Origin: Aquisalimonas sp.
GTDB taxonomy: Bacteria; Pseudomonadota; Gammaproteobacteria; Nitrococcales; Aquisalimonadaceae
Assembly (NCBI GenBank): GCA_007133445.1
Contig: SLMR01000247.1
Location: 1-6,040, forward strand
Reading direction: 5' to 3'
Length of the DNA: 6,040 nucleotides
The position numbers and the translations under genes were made by a program. How positions within the stretch are numbered: position 1 is the first letter of the stretch; each line of letters starts with the position of its first letter. Of the stretch, positions 1-6,040 are shown piece by piece. The notes beneath the pieces were generated by a model. It was not told the origin of the DNA and searched no databases. It worked only from the letters and a program-made list of their open reading frames with translations.

Positions 1-227
1 AAGGCGGCGGGCAGGCTGGTCATGGCCTGTTCGGTGGCCGCACGGTCGGTGATGTCGAACTGGAGGGTGTGCACACGCTCCGGCCCGCCGAGCTGCTCTT
101 GCATGGCCTGCAACCGGTCGCCGCGACGACCGGTGATGATGACCTTCCAGCCCTGTTCGCTGAAGCGCTGCGCCGTGGCGGCGCCGAAGCCGGAGGTGCC
201 GCCGGTGATGAGTATGGTGCCCGTCAT
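1..227 (-). CDS. Short-chain dehydrogenase/reductase, YdfG-like (N-terminal part, cut by window edge)
   Basis: This gene reads leftwards from an ATG at 227-225 and runs off the left end, so only 75 codons are visible and no stop is seen. The protein begins MTGTILITGGTSGFG. Residues 8-15 (TGGTSGFG) are the TGxxxGxG dinucleotide-binding loop of classical SDR enzymes. The Arg pair at 34-35, after the second strand, suggests preference for NADP(H). Asp58 fits the conserved acidic residue that contacts the adenine. The pattern around GFG, the RF..QG.KVI.TGRR..RLQ stretch and the later SLPA match E. coli YdfG, an NADP-dependent 3-hydroxy acid (serine/3-hydroxypropionate) dehydrogenase, as I recall it. 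The catalytic Ser-Tyr-Lys residues lie outside the window, so activity and substrate cannot be checked. The start is supported by a GGAGG 6 nt upstream. The gene is divergent from the acyl ligase. The SDR family call is firm; the YdfG subfamily is probable. Confidence 0.9.
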   Translation of the reverse strand, partial: MTGTILITGGTSGFGAATAQRFSEQGWKVIITGRRGDRLQAMQEQLGGPERVHTLQFDITDRAATEQAMTSLPAA

Positions 228-233
228 GATGAT

Positions 234-238
234 CCTCC
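234..238 (-). promoter_or_regulatory. Ribosome binding site of the SDR gene
   Basis: On the minus strand the sequence GGGGAGGATCATC precedes the ATG at 227. Its GGAGG core is a full anti-16S match with a 6-nt spacer. This fixes the SDR start codon and indicates efficient translation. Confidence 0.8.
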
Positions 239-310
239 CCATGTAATCGAGTGCTTCATTCTTGCATACCATCCCGAGACCGTCCCCGGCCTTCAGCGCC
301 TTGGGAAGAG

Positions 311-324
311 TTGATCGACATCAA
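311..324. repeat. Small inverted repeat, possible operator
   Basis: TTGAT-CGAC-ATCAA is a perfect 5-bp inverted repeat with a 4-nt centre. It lies 57 nt before the ligase start and 84 nt before the SDR start. Its size and place would suit a dimeric regulator's half-sites, and the A/T-rich arms stand out from the local GC-rich DNA. A 5-bp dyad occurs often by chance, so the operator role is a guess. Confidence 0.25.
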
Positions 325-366
325 CAGTCTGCCCCACAACGGCTGGTAGGTTGCGAGCATGTCAGC

Positions 367-372
367 TGGAGG
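367..372 (+). promoter_or_regulatory. Ribosome binding site of the acyl-ligase fusion gene
   Basis: TGGAGG ends 8 nt before the ATG at 381. It decides the start: the upstream in-frame TTG at 351 has no comparable site and lies before this Shine-Dalgarno sequence. An ATG at 373 abuts the GGAGG and opens only a three-codon frame ending in TGA at 382-384, so it is unlikely to be used. Confidence 0.75.
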
Positions 373-380
373 ATGACCCG

Positions 381-3086
381 ATGACGGATGCCCCGGAGAC
401 GCTGCAGACGCTCGTCCGCACCCTCGAGAGCGGCGACCAGCGCCACGCGATACGCGCACTGAGCCGTGATGAGCTGACTCCCTGGAAATACGCTGAACTG
501 GCCTTCACCTCGCAGTGCCTTTCCGCAGGCCTGGCGCGCGCGGGCATTGCGAAGGGCGAACCGGTGGGTCTGCTTGCCCCGAACTCGGCCGAGTGGATGG
601 TGGCCTGCCTGGCCATTCTTGACGCTGGCGCGGTGGTCACTCCGCTGGATACCCAGATGCCGGCCGCGGAACTCACCCACGCCATCCAGGACAGCGGCAT
701 CCGGCATGTTTTCACGGCCGGCGAGGCGGCCCGTCGACTGGAGCAACTGTCGCTGGACCAGCCACCCCGGGCGATCCACCTGGACGCGGCTGCCGATGCG
801 GCGGACGGCTGGCGTGCGTGGTGTGCCGACCGACCGGATCCGGCCTCGATCCCGCCGGTCACCCCGGCCGACCAGGCCGCGCTGTTCTACACATCGGGGA
901 CGACGGGACCCCCCAAGGGCGTGCCCCTCACCCATGGCAACATTGCCTCCAACGCGGCCGGGCTGCTGAGCGTCGAGGTCGGCCGCCCCGATGACCGCAT
1001 CCTGGTGCCGCTCCCGTTTCACCATGTGTACCCGTTCACCATCGGCATCATCGTTGTGCTGGCCCTGGGGGCCACCGCGGTTCTGCCCTATTCGGTGCTC
1101 GGCCCACAGATCGTCCGGGCAATGCGCGAAGGGGATGCGACGGTGCTTCTGGGCGTGCCACGGCTCTACGAAGCACTGGACGCAGCAATCCGCAGCCGGG
1201 TCGCCGAGCGGGGCACGGTGCCGCGCCTGCTCTTTCAGGGCATGCTGCGGGCCTCCCGCCTGGCGCGGCGGCGTTTCGGCTGGCGCGCGGGGCCACTGCT
1301 GTTCCGCGGCCTGCACGGGCGCATGGCGCCGTCGCTGCGCCTTGTCGTGGCCGGCGGGGCCGCCCTGGACGCCGATCTGGCCGAGCGGCTGCAGGCACTC
1401 GGCTGGGAGGTGGGCACCGGCTACGGGCTGACGGAGACATCCCCCATCCTGACCTACAACCCGCCGGAGCGGGTGCGCATCGGCTCCGCGGGGCTGGCGC
1501 TGCCAGGGGTGGAGCTGCGCCTGGCGGACCCGGACGAGCGCGGTCTGGGAGAGGTTCAGGCCCGCGGGCCGAACGTGTTCAGCGGCTACTGGAACCTGCC
1601 GGACAAGACCGCACGCGCCTTTACCGAGGACGGCTACTACCGCACCGGCGATCTCGGCCGATTCGATGCCGACGGCTACCTCTACCTGGAGGGAAGGGCC
1701 TCCGAGATGATCGTGCTGCCGGGCGGCGAGAACATCGATCCGGAGCGGGTCGAACACGCCCTGATGGCCGTGGACGCAATCCGTGACGCCGGCGTCCTCG
1801 AGCACGAGGGAAGGCTTGCCGCCGCGCTGCACCCGGAGCAGAGCGTCATCCGCGGCCTGGACGCGGACCAGGTAGAGGAACGGATGCAGCAGTCCCTCAC
1901 CGAGGCCAACAACACCCTGCCCAGCCACCACCAGGTGGGCCACTTCCGGATCAGTCCCGACCCCCTTCCGCGGACCCGCCTGGGCAAGCTGCGGCGGCAC
2001 AAGCTCCGCGAGCGCTTCGCCGAGCTGGGCCAGAGCGACCTTGGGGCTGCGCTGACGCCTGGCCCGATCCCCGAGGAGCAGATGGCCGCCGAGGACCAGC
2101 AGCTTCTGCAGATGGCGGTGGTCCGCCGCGTATGGAGCAAACTCGCCGAGCGTTTCCGGGATCGGCGGCTGACCCCGGACAGCAGCATGCACCTGGATCT
2201 GGGCGTCGACTCCCTGGGTTGGGTCGACCTGACTCTGGAGCTGCAAGAGCGCTGCGGCGTTCTGTTGGCCGAAGAGGCCATCGCCCGGATCGACACGGTG
2301 CGCGACCTGCTGCGGGAGGCGGCGGAGGCAGAAGAAGCCACCGGTTCAGGTGTCACGCTGGCCGAGCAGCTGCGCCAACCCGAGCTGTTGTTGAGCGACG
2401 ACCAGCTGGCCCTCCTAGAACCGCAACGCGGGCATGAGCGCATGACTGGACGAGCGCTGCTGGCCCTGGACCGGGCCGTGATGCGGGTCTGGTTCCGGCT
2501 GCGCGTGCGCCAGACGGCTCCGGACCTGCCGGACGGCCCCGTGGTGCTGGTGCCGAACCACCAGAGTGCCTTGGATGCCCCGACCCTCGCCGCGGCGCTG
2601 CCGCAACCCATGCTCGAGCGCCTGTACTGGGGCGGCTGGACGGGCATCATGTTCCGTTCGGCCATCCGGCGCTGGTTCAGCCGCTGCATCAACGTCCTGC
2701 CCGTGGACCCGTACGGCGGCCCTGGAACCGCTCTCGGCCTGGCGGCCGCCGCCCTGGCCCGAGGCCACAGCCTGACCTGGTTCGCCGAGGGTGCTCGTTC
2801 TCCGGACGGCCAGCTGCAACCCTTCCAGCCGGGGATTGGTCTGTTGCTGCGCTCACAGTCGGCCGTGGCGTTGCCCGTGTATATCCATGGCACCCATGCG
2901 GCGCTGCCCCCCACACGCCGCTGGCCCCGCCGGCACCCGGTCACCGTCACCCTGGGCACGCCGGCAACCGCCACGGAACTGGAACGGGAAGGCAGCGGCG
3001 AACAGCCCCATGACCGGATCGCACACGCCCTGCAGCAACGGCTCGCTGCCCTGGCAGAAGGACACGTCGCAAGTGATAACGAGTAG
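381..3086 (+). CDS. Three-domain AMP-forming acyl ligase / acyl carrier / PlsC-type acyltransferase
   Basis: This is a 901-residue fusion. Residues 1 to about 550 form an ANL adenylation domain. It has the P-loop YTSGTTGPPKG (170-180), PFHH (212-215), GYGLTETSP (347-355), RTGDLGR with Asp424 (421-427), a hinge region starting GRASEMIV (438-445), and the late catalytic lysine in RLGKLRR (Lys536). Around 570-650 lies a carrier domain with LDLGVDSL; Ser611 is the phosphopantetheine site. A charged linker follows. A lysophospholipid acyltransferase domain then spans about 700-880, with NHQSALD (726-732, the NHx4D motif), EGARS (803-807) and LPVYIHGT (831-838). All key motifs are intact. The inferred job is to activate a free fatty acid as acyl-AMP, load it on the in-cis carrier and transfer it to a lysophospholipid or glycerol phosphate. 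E. coli Aas does similar chemistry with the acyltransferase first and no fused carrier. There is no signal peptide, so it is probably at the inner membrane's cytoplasmic face. Acyl-chain length and acceptor are unknown. Confidence 0.93.
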   Translation: MTDAPETLQTLVRTLESGDQRHAIRALSRDELTPWKYAELAFTSQCLSAGLARAGIAKGEPVGLLAPNSAEWMVACLAILDAGAVVTPLDTQMPAAELTHAIQDSGIRHVFTAGEAARRLEQLSLDQPPRAIHLDAAADAADGWRAWCADRPDPASIPPVTPADQAALFYTSGTTGPPKGVPLTHGNIASNAAGLLSVEVGRPDDRILVPLPFHHVYPFTIGIIVVLALGATAVLPYSVLGPQIVRAMREGDATVLLGVPRLYEALDAAIRSRVAERGTVPRLLFQGMLRASRLARRRFGWRAGPLLFRGLHGRMAPSLRLVVAGGAALDADLAERLQALGWEVGTGYGLTETSPILTYNPPERVRIGSAGLALPGVELRLADPDERGLGEVQARGPNVFSGYWNLPDKTARAFTEDGYYRTGDLGRFDADGYLYLEGRASEMIVLPGGENIDPERVEHALMAVDAIRDAGVLEHEGRLAAALHPEQSVIRGLDADQVEERMQQSLTEANNTLPSHHQVGHFRISPDPLPRTRLGKLRRHKLRERFAELGQSDLGAALTPGPIPEEQMAAEDQQLLQMAVVRRVWSKLAERFRDRRLTPDSSMHLDLGVDSLGWVDLTLELQERCGVLLAEEAIARIDTVRDLLREAAEAEEATGSGVTLAEQLRQPELLLSDDQLALLEPQRGHERMTGRALLALDRAVMRVWFRLRVRQTAPDLPDGPVVLVPNHQSALDAPTLAAALPQPMLERLYWGGWTGIMFRSAIRRWFSRCINVLPVDPYGGPGTALGLAAAALARGHSLTWFAEGARSPDGQLQPFQPGIGLLLRSQSAVALPVYIHGTHAALPPTRRWPRRHPVTVTLGTPATATELEREGSGEQPHDRIAHALQQRLAALAEGHVASDNE

Positions 3087-3162
3087 ACCACATTGCCGCC
3101 CGTGAACCTGTATCGTCTCTGGACGACGCAATAGCCAACAGCCGCAGCGTTCCAGGGCATAC
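3087..3162 (+). other. Short gap between the ligase and cyclase genes
   Basis: These 76 nt hold no convincing terminator: the best hairpin, CGTC-TCTG-GACG at 3114-3125, has only 4 bp and no T-run. No well-spaced promoter is visible either; TTGCCG (3093) and TATCGT (3111) are only 12 nt apart. Read-through from the ligase into the cyclase is therefore possible. The cyclase start has only a weak CAGGG at 3153-3157. Confidence 0.4.
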
Positions 3163-4326
3163 GTGAGCAAAGCGCCAAGAGCCACCGCGACCACCCGCAT
3201 GGACGAACTTCGCCGGGTTGCCCTGAGCAAGCGGCGCGTCTACTCGTGGACGCTCGTCTGCTGGGCGCTGATCGTGCTGCTCAGCTGGTGGTTCCGCTCC
3301 CCGGGTGATTGGTTTCTGGCCTACGTCTATCCCGCCGTCGCCGTGGCGTGCGCGATCCTGCTGGTGATGCTGTGGCGGCAGACCCTGCCACTGCGGGGCA
3401 TGGAAATGCTTATGTTGGGGTTTGGCGCGACGATCATACTCAGCCGCCTGGCCTGGCATTTCCACGCACCCGGGAGTATCGAGGCGCAACTGCTGAATCT
3501 CATCGGTGGCCATTACTGGGCCGTGGCGCTACTGCTCATTGCTACCGTTGGCATTCTCGACCGACACCGCGGCGTGCTCTTCGGATTGCTGATCATCGTG
3601 GCCTCTGCGGTGCTCGCCGGCTCGGGCCTGCTTGCCGAGGCGAGCCAGTCAGAGGTGGCGGGGGCGACGGTCATGAAGCTGGTGCGCGTGCACATCTTCC
3701 TCATCGCGATGCTGGCGTTGGTGGCATCCACGGCCGTCCTGCGGGATCAGCTTCGCAGCGCCATGGCGCGCGCGGAAAGCTGGCAACGCTGGGCAAACAC
3801 CGATGTCCTCACCGGACTCGCCAACCGCCGGGCCGGCGAGCAGTTTCTGGCTGAGCAGGCCGCTGGGGCTGCTCAGAATGGGCAACCGCTATCGGTCCTG
3901 CTGGTGGACATCGACCGATTCAAGCACATCAACGACACGCATGGGCATACAGTGGGCGACGAGGTCATCGCGGCCATCGCCCGCCTCCTGGAAGCCAGCG
4001 TCCGTACTGGTGACATGGTGGCCCGCTGGGGCGGGGAGGAGTTCCTGGTGGTCGCACCGCGCGCGGAGACGGATGAAGCCGCCGCCATCGGAGCACGTAT
4101 CCGGCGTGCGGCGGCAGGGACACCCGTTGCCGGGGTCCAGTGCTCTGTCACAATCGGCGTGGCCGAGTACCATCCCGGCGAGCAGCCCCATCACCTGGTC
4201 AGCCGCGCTGATGGCTGCCTGTACGAGGGGAAGAGCTCCGGGCGCAACAAGGTCATGGTGTCACGATCCGTTGATGGCGGCGTGGCGCAGGCCGCTTGCT
4301 GCGAGCTGGAAACCTCGCTCATCTAG
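3163..4326 (+). CDS. Membrane-bound diguanylate cyclase (six-helix sensor + GGDEF)
   Basis: This 387-residue protein should make cyclic di-GMP from two GTP at the inner membrane. Its N-terminal half has six likely membrane helices, at about 28-46, 50-71, 80-99, 116-132, 137-157 and 173-193. A short helical linker leads into a GGDEF domain beginning DVLTGLANRR (Asp214). Metal and substrate residues are present in DIDRFKHIND (249-258). The signature is GGEEF (290-294). An RxxD inhibitory site, RTGD (281-284), sits five residues before it, so product feedback is likely. The domain closes with YEGKSSGRNKV (354-364) and a 23-residue tail containing a Cys pair. No EAL domain is present. I do not recognise the membrane part as a named sensor such as MHYT or MASE1; its signal is unknown. 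GTG at 3163 is chosen for the weak upstream AGGG; an in-frame ATG at 3199 (residue 13) has no ribosome site. The gene may be co-transcribed with the ligase. It ends 2 nt from the convergent RND gene. Confidence 0.93.
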   Translation: MSKAPRATATTRMDELRRVALSKRRVYSWTLVCWALIVLLSWWFRSPGDWFLAYVYPAVAVACAILLVMLWRQTLPLRGMEMLMLGFGATIILSRLAWHFHAPGSIEAQLLNLIGGHYWAVALLLIATVGILDRHRGVLFGLLIIVASAVLAGSGLLAEASQSEVAGATVMKLVRVHIFLIAMLALVASTAVLRDQLRSAMARAESWQRWANTDVLTGLANRRAGEQFLAEQAAGAAQNGQPLSVLLVDIDRFKHINDTHGHTVGDEVIAAIARLLEASVRTGDMVARWGGEEFLVVAPRAETDEAAAIGARIRRAAAGTPVAGVQCSVTIGVAEYHPGEQPHHLVSRADGCLYEGKSSGRNKVMVSRSVDGGVAQAACCELETSLI

Positions 4327-4328
4327 CC

Positions 4329-6040
4329 TCAGGCGGGCTCCCGGGCACGTTCTTCGGCCTCCAGCTCGGCCATGTCGTGGCTCACGGCATTGGTGGAGCG
4401 CGTGAACCGCGCGAGCAGGTCGTAGAGCACCGGCGTGAGGAACAGCGTCAGCAGGGTGGCGAAGCTGAGCCCGCCGATGATGACGATGCCGATGGCACCG
4501 CGGCTCTCGGCGCCGGCACCGGTGGAGAGCACCAGCGGCAGAGCGCCGAACACGGTGGACACGGCCGTCATCAGGATCGGCCGGAAGCGCAGGGTGGCGC
4601 CCTCGATGACGGCCTCGCGCACGGTACGGCCCTGGTCACGCAACTGGTTGGCGAACTCCACCATGAGGATGCCGTTCTTGGCCATCAGCCCGATCAGCAG
4701 GATCATCCCGATCTGGCTGTAGATGTTCAGCGTGATGCCGGTGAAGAAGAGCGCGCCCAGCGCACCGGTCACCGCCAGCGGCACGGAGACCATGATGATG
4801 GCCGGGTGGATGAAGCTCTCGAACTGCGCGGCCAGCACCAGGAACACCACCAGCAGCGCCAGCCCGAAGGTGATGTAGATGGCCGTGGAGGTCTCCATGA
4901 ACTCTTGGGACTGGCCGAGGTAGCTGACCTGGGCCTCGTCGGGGAGCTCCTCGGCGGCGATGCCGCGCAGGTATTCCAGGGCGCTGCCCAGGTCGTAGCC
5001 TTCGGCCAGGGAGGCTTCGATGGTGACCGACGGCAGGCGGTTGACGCGGGTGAGCACCGGCGGCGAGCCCACCTCCTCGAACTCAAGCATGCTGGAGAGG
5101 GGAATCAGCTCGTTGTTGTTACCGGTACGCACGAAGATGTTCTCGAGGTCCGAGGGCGAGGCGCGATCGGCGTCCTCGGCCTGGACGATGACATCGTACT
5201 CGCGGCCGCGATCCAGGTAGGTGGTGATCTGCCGCGAGGCGAGCATGGTCTGCAGGGTGCGGCCCACGTCGTCGATGGCCACGTCAAGGTCCGCCGCCAG
5301 CTCACGGTTGACGCTTACATTGAGCTGCGGGCGGGTTTCCTCGTAGTCGGCATCGAGGCCCTGCAGGTTGGGGTTCTCACGCGCGCGCTCGAGGATGCGC
5401 TCGCTCCAGTCGCCGAGCTGGTCGTAGGTGGAACCGCCTATGACGAACTGCACCGGCTGCTGGAAGCCGCTCTGACCGAGCCCCGGCGGATTCACGGCGA
5501 ACGAGCGCACGCCCGGGATTTCATCAAGCTGCGGCCCAATCTCGGAGGCGATTTCCTGCTGGGACCGCTCCCGCTCGCCCCATGGTGTCAGCCCGAGAAT
5601 GGTGAAGCCACTATCCACGCGCCCGCGGAAGCCGACAATGGAGAATACCCGCCAGGCCTCGCCCTGCTCCACGTACTGATCGAGCATGTCCTCGATCTTG
5701 CGCATCTGGTCGTCGGTGTAGCGCGCCGTAGCGCCCTGGGGCGCACTGCTGGGGATGATGATGACGCTGCGGTCCTCGGTGGGCGTGAGCTCCTCCGGCA
5801 GCACCTGGAAGAGCTGGAATGCCATCAGCCCCGCGGCCACGCAGACGGCGATGACCACCAGCGGGACGCTCAGCGCCCGCCTGAGAATGGCCTGGTAGCC
5901 ATTGGTCAGCCCCGTGAACACGCGCTCCGTGGCGCGGTGCAGCCGCCCCTCACCGGCAGGAGGTCGCAACCATTTCGAACACAGCACCGGCGCCAGGGTC
6001 AGTGCGACCACACTGGAGAACGCCACGGCAGCGGCCAGCA
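4329..6040 (-). CDS. RND multidrug efflux permease, AcrB/HAE-1 type (C-terminal part, cut by window edge)
   Basis: The gene enters from the right edge and stops at TGA (4331-4329). The 569 visible residues match roughly the second half of AcrB, a protein of about 1,050 residues. The frame stays open to the edge, so an apparent GTG at 6026 is an internal valine, not the start. Visible parts in order: the end of TM6 (SSVVALTLAPVLCS), TM7 near LVVIAVCVAAGLM, the second large periplasmic porter/docking loop, then TM8-TM12. Proton-relay residues are kept: Lys in GLMAKNG (codon 4677-4679, AcrB K940) and Arg and Thr in RFRPILMT (codons 4587-4589 and 4566-4568, AcrB R971 and T978). The TM4 aspartates lie outside the window. 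Such pumps are inner-membrane trimers that export drugs, dyes or solvents with a periplasmic adaptor and a TolC-like channel. Any adaptor gene would lie to the right and is not seen. HAE-1 is clear; substrate is not. Confidence 0.95.
   Translation of the reverse strand, partial: LAAAVAFSSVVALTLAPVLCSKWLRPPAGEGRLHRATERVFTGLTNGYQAILRRALSVPLVVIAVCVAAGLMAFQLFQVLPEELTPTEDRSVIIIPSSAPQGATARYTDDQMRKIEDMLDQYVEQGEAWRVFSIVGFRGRVDSGFTILGLTPWGERERSQQEIASEIGPQLDEIPGVRSFAVNPPGLGQSGFQQPVQFVIGGSTYDQLGDWSERILERARENPNLQGLDADYEETRPQLNVSVNRELAADLDVAIDDVGRTLQTMLASRQITTYLDRGREYDVIVQAEDADRASPSDLENIFVRTGNNNELIPLSSMLEFEEVGSPPVLTRVNRLPSVTIEASLAEGYDLGSALEYLRGIAAEELPDEAQVSYLGQSQEFMETSTAIYITFGLALLVVFLVLAAQFESFIHPAIIMVSVPLAVTGALGALFFTGITLNIYSQIGMILLIGLMAKNGILMVEFANQLRDQGRTVREAVIEGATLRFRPILMTAVSTVFGALPLVLSTGAGAESRGAIGIVIIGGLSFATLLTLFLTPVLYDLLARFTRSTNAVSHDMAELEAEERAREPA

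Larger units (their letters stand above)
228..380. promoter_or_regulatory. Divergent intergenic region between the SDR and acyl-ligase genes
   Basis: These 153 nt separate two divergently transcribed genes and must hold both promoters unless one gene is read from further away. The stretch around 241-272 is less GC-rich than the flanking coding DNA. I find no convincing pair of -35 and -10 boxes in either direction. TTGATC at 311-316 and TTGCAT at 262-267 resemble -35 boxes, but neither has a good -10 partner at 16-18 nt. A short inverted repeat lies at 311-324. The clear elements are the two Shine-Dalgarno sequences at its ends. Confidence 0.5.

Noticed and set aside
22..314. Two plus-strand open frames of 74 and 81 codons.
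   Set aside because: They lie mostly antisense to the dehydrogenase gene, which has clear SDR motifs and a ribosome site; neither resembles a known protein.
351..380. TTG at 351 as an earlier start for the ligase.
   Set aside because: The strong TGGAGG at 367-372 points to the ATG at 381, and the ten extra residues resemble no domain start.
321..2246. A 641-codon open frame on the minus strand across the ligase gene.
   Set aside because: It is antisense to a gene with full motif support. Its translation is rich in Arg, Gln, His, Gly and Pro and has no recognisable domain. Long antisense frames are expected in GC-rich DNA.
1682..3178. A 498-codon open frame on the minus strand across the carrier and acyltransferase regions.
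   Set aside because: Its translation is dominated by Arg, Ser and Ala, typical of the wrong frame of a high-GC gene, and it has no domain. It overlaps well-supported coding sequence.
4326..4334. GCCTCAGGC palindrome between the convergent genes as a terminator.
   Set aside because: The arms are only 4 bp with a 1-nt centre, which cannot form a hairpin loop, and no T-run follows.
6024..6026. GTG as the start of the RND gene.
   Set aside because: The frame stays open to the window edge and the residues there are the middle of TM6; nearly half of a normal RND protein is missing upstream.

Overview
The window is GC-rich and gene-dense, with short intergenic gaps. The protein families suggest a Gram-negative proteobacterium: an AcrB-type RND drug pump, a GGDEF diguanylate cyclase and a YdfG-like dehydrogenase. 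A high-GC gammaproteobacterium is the most likely host, but this is inference, because no rRNA, tRNA or species-specific marker is present. I see no mobile element, CRISPR array or structural RNA gene.

Layout from left to right. (1) Positions 227 down to 1, minus strand: the N-terminal 75 codons of a short-chain dehydrogenase close to YdfG, cut by the left edge. (2) Positions 228-380: a divergent intergenic region with a small inverted repeat and a clear ribosome binding site for each flanking gene. (3) Positions 381-3086, plus strand: a 901-residue protein with three domains, namely an AMP-forming acyl ligase, an acyl carrier domain and a PlsC-type acyltransferase. (4) Positions 3163-4326, plus strand: a six-helix membrane diguanylate cyclase with an intact active site and an intact inhibitory site. 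(5) Positions 4329 to beyond 6040, minus strand: the C-terminal 569 residues of an RND efflux permease. Its 3' end meets the cyclase gene tail to tail with only 2 nt between the stop codons.

The central gene is the most interesting. In one chain it carries what is needed to activate a fatty acid as acyl-AMP, load it on a tethered carrier arm and hand it to a glycerolipid acceptor. This is the logic of E. coli Aas with the domain order reversed and a carrier domain built in. The cyclase downstream lies on the same strand after 76 nt and may be co-transcribed. The dehydrogenase and the RND pump are on the other strand and belong to separate transcription units. No shared pathway linking all four genes can be shown from the sequence alone.
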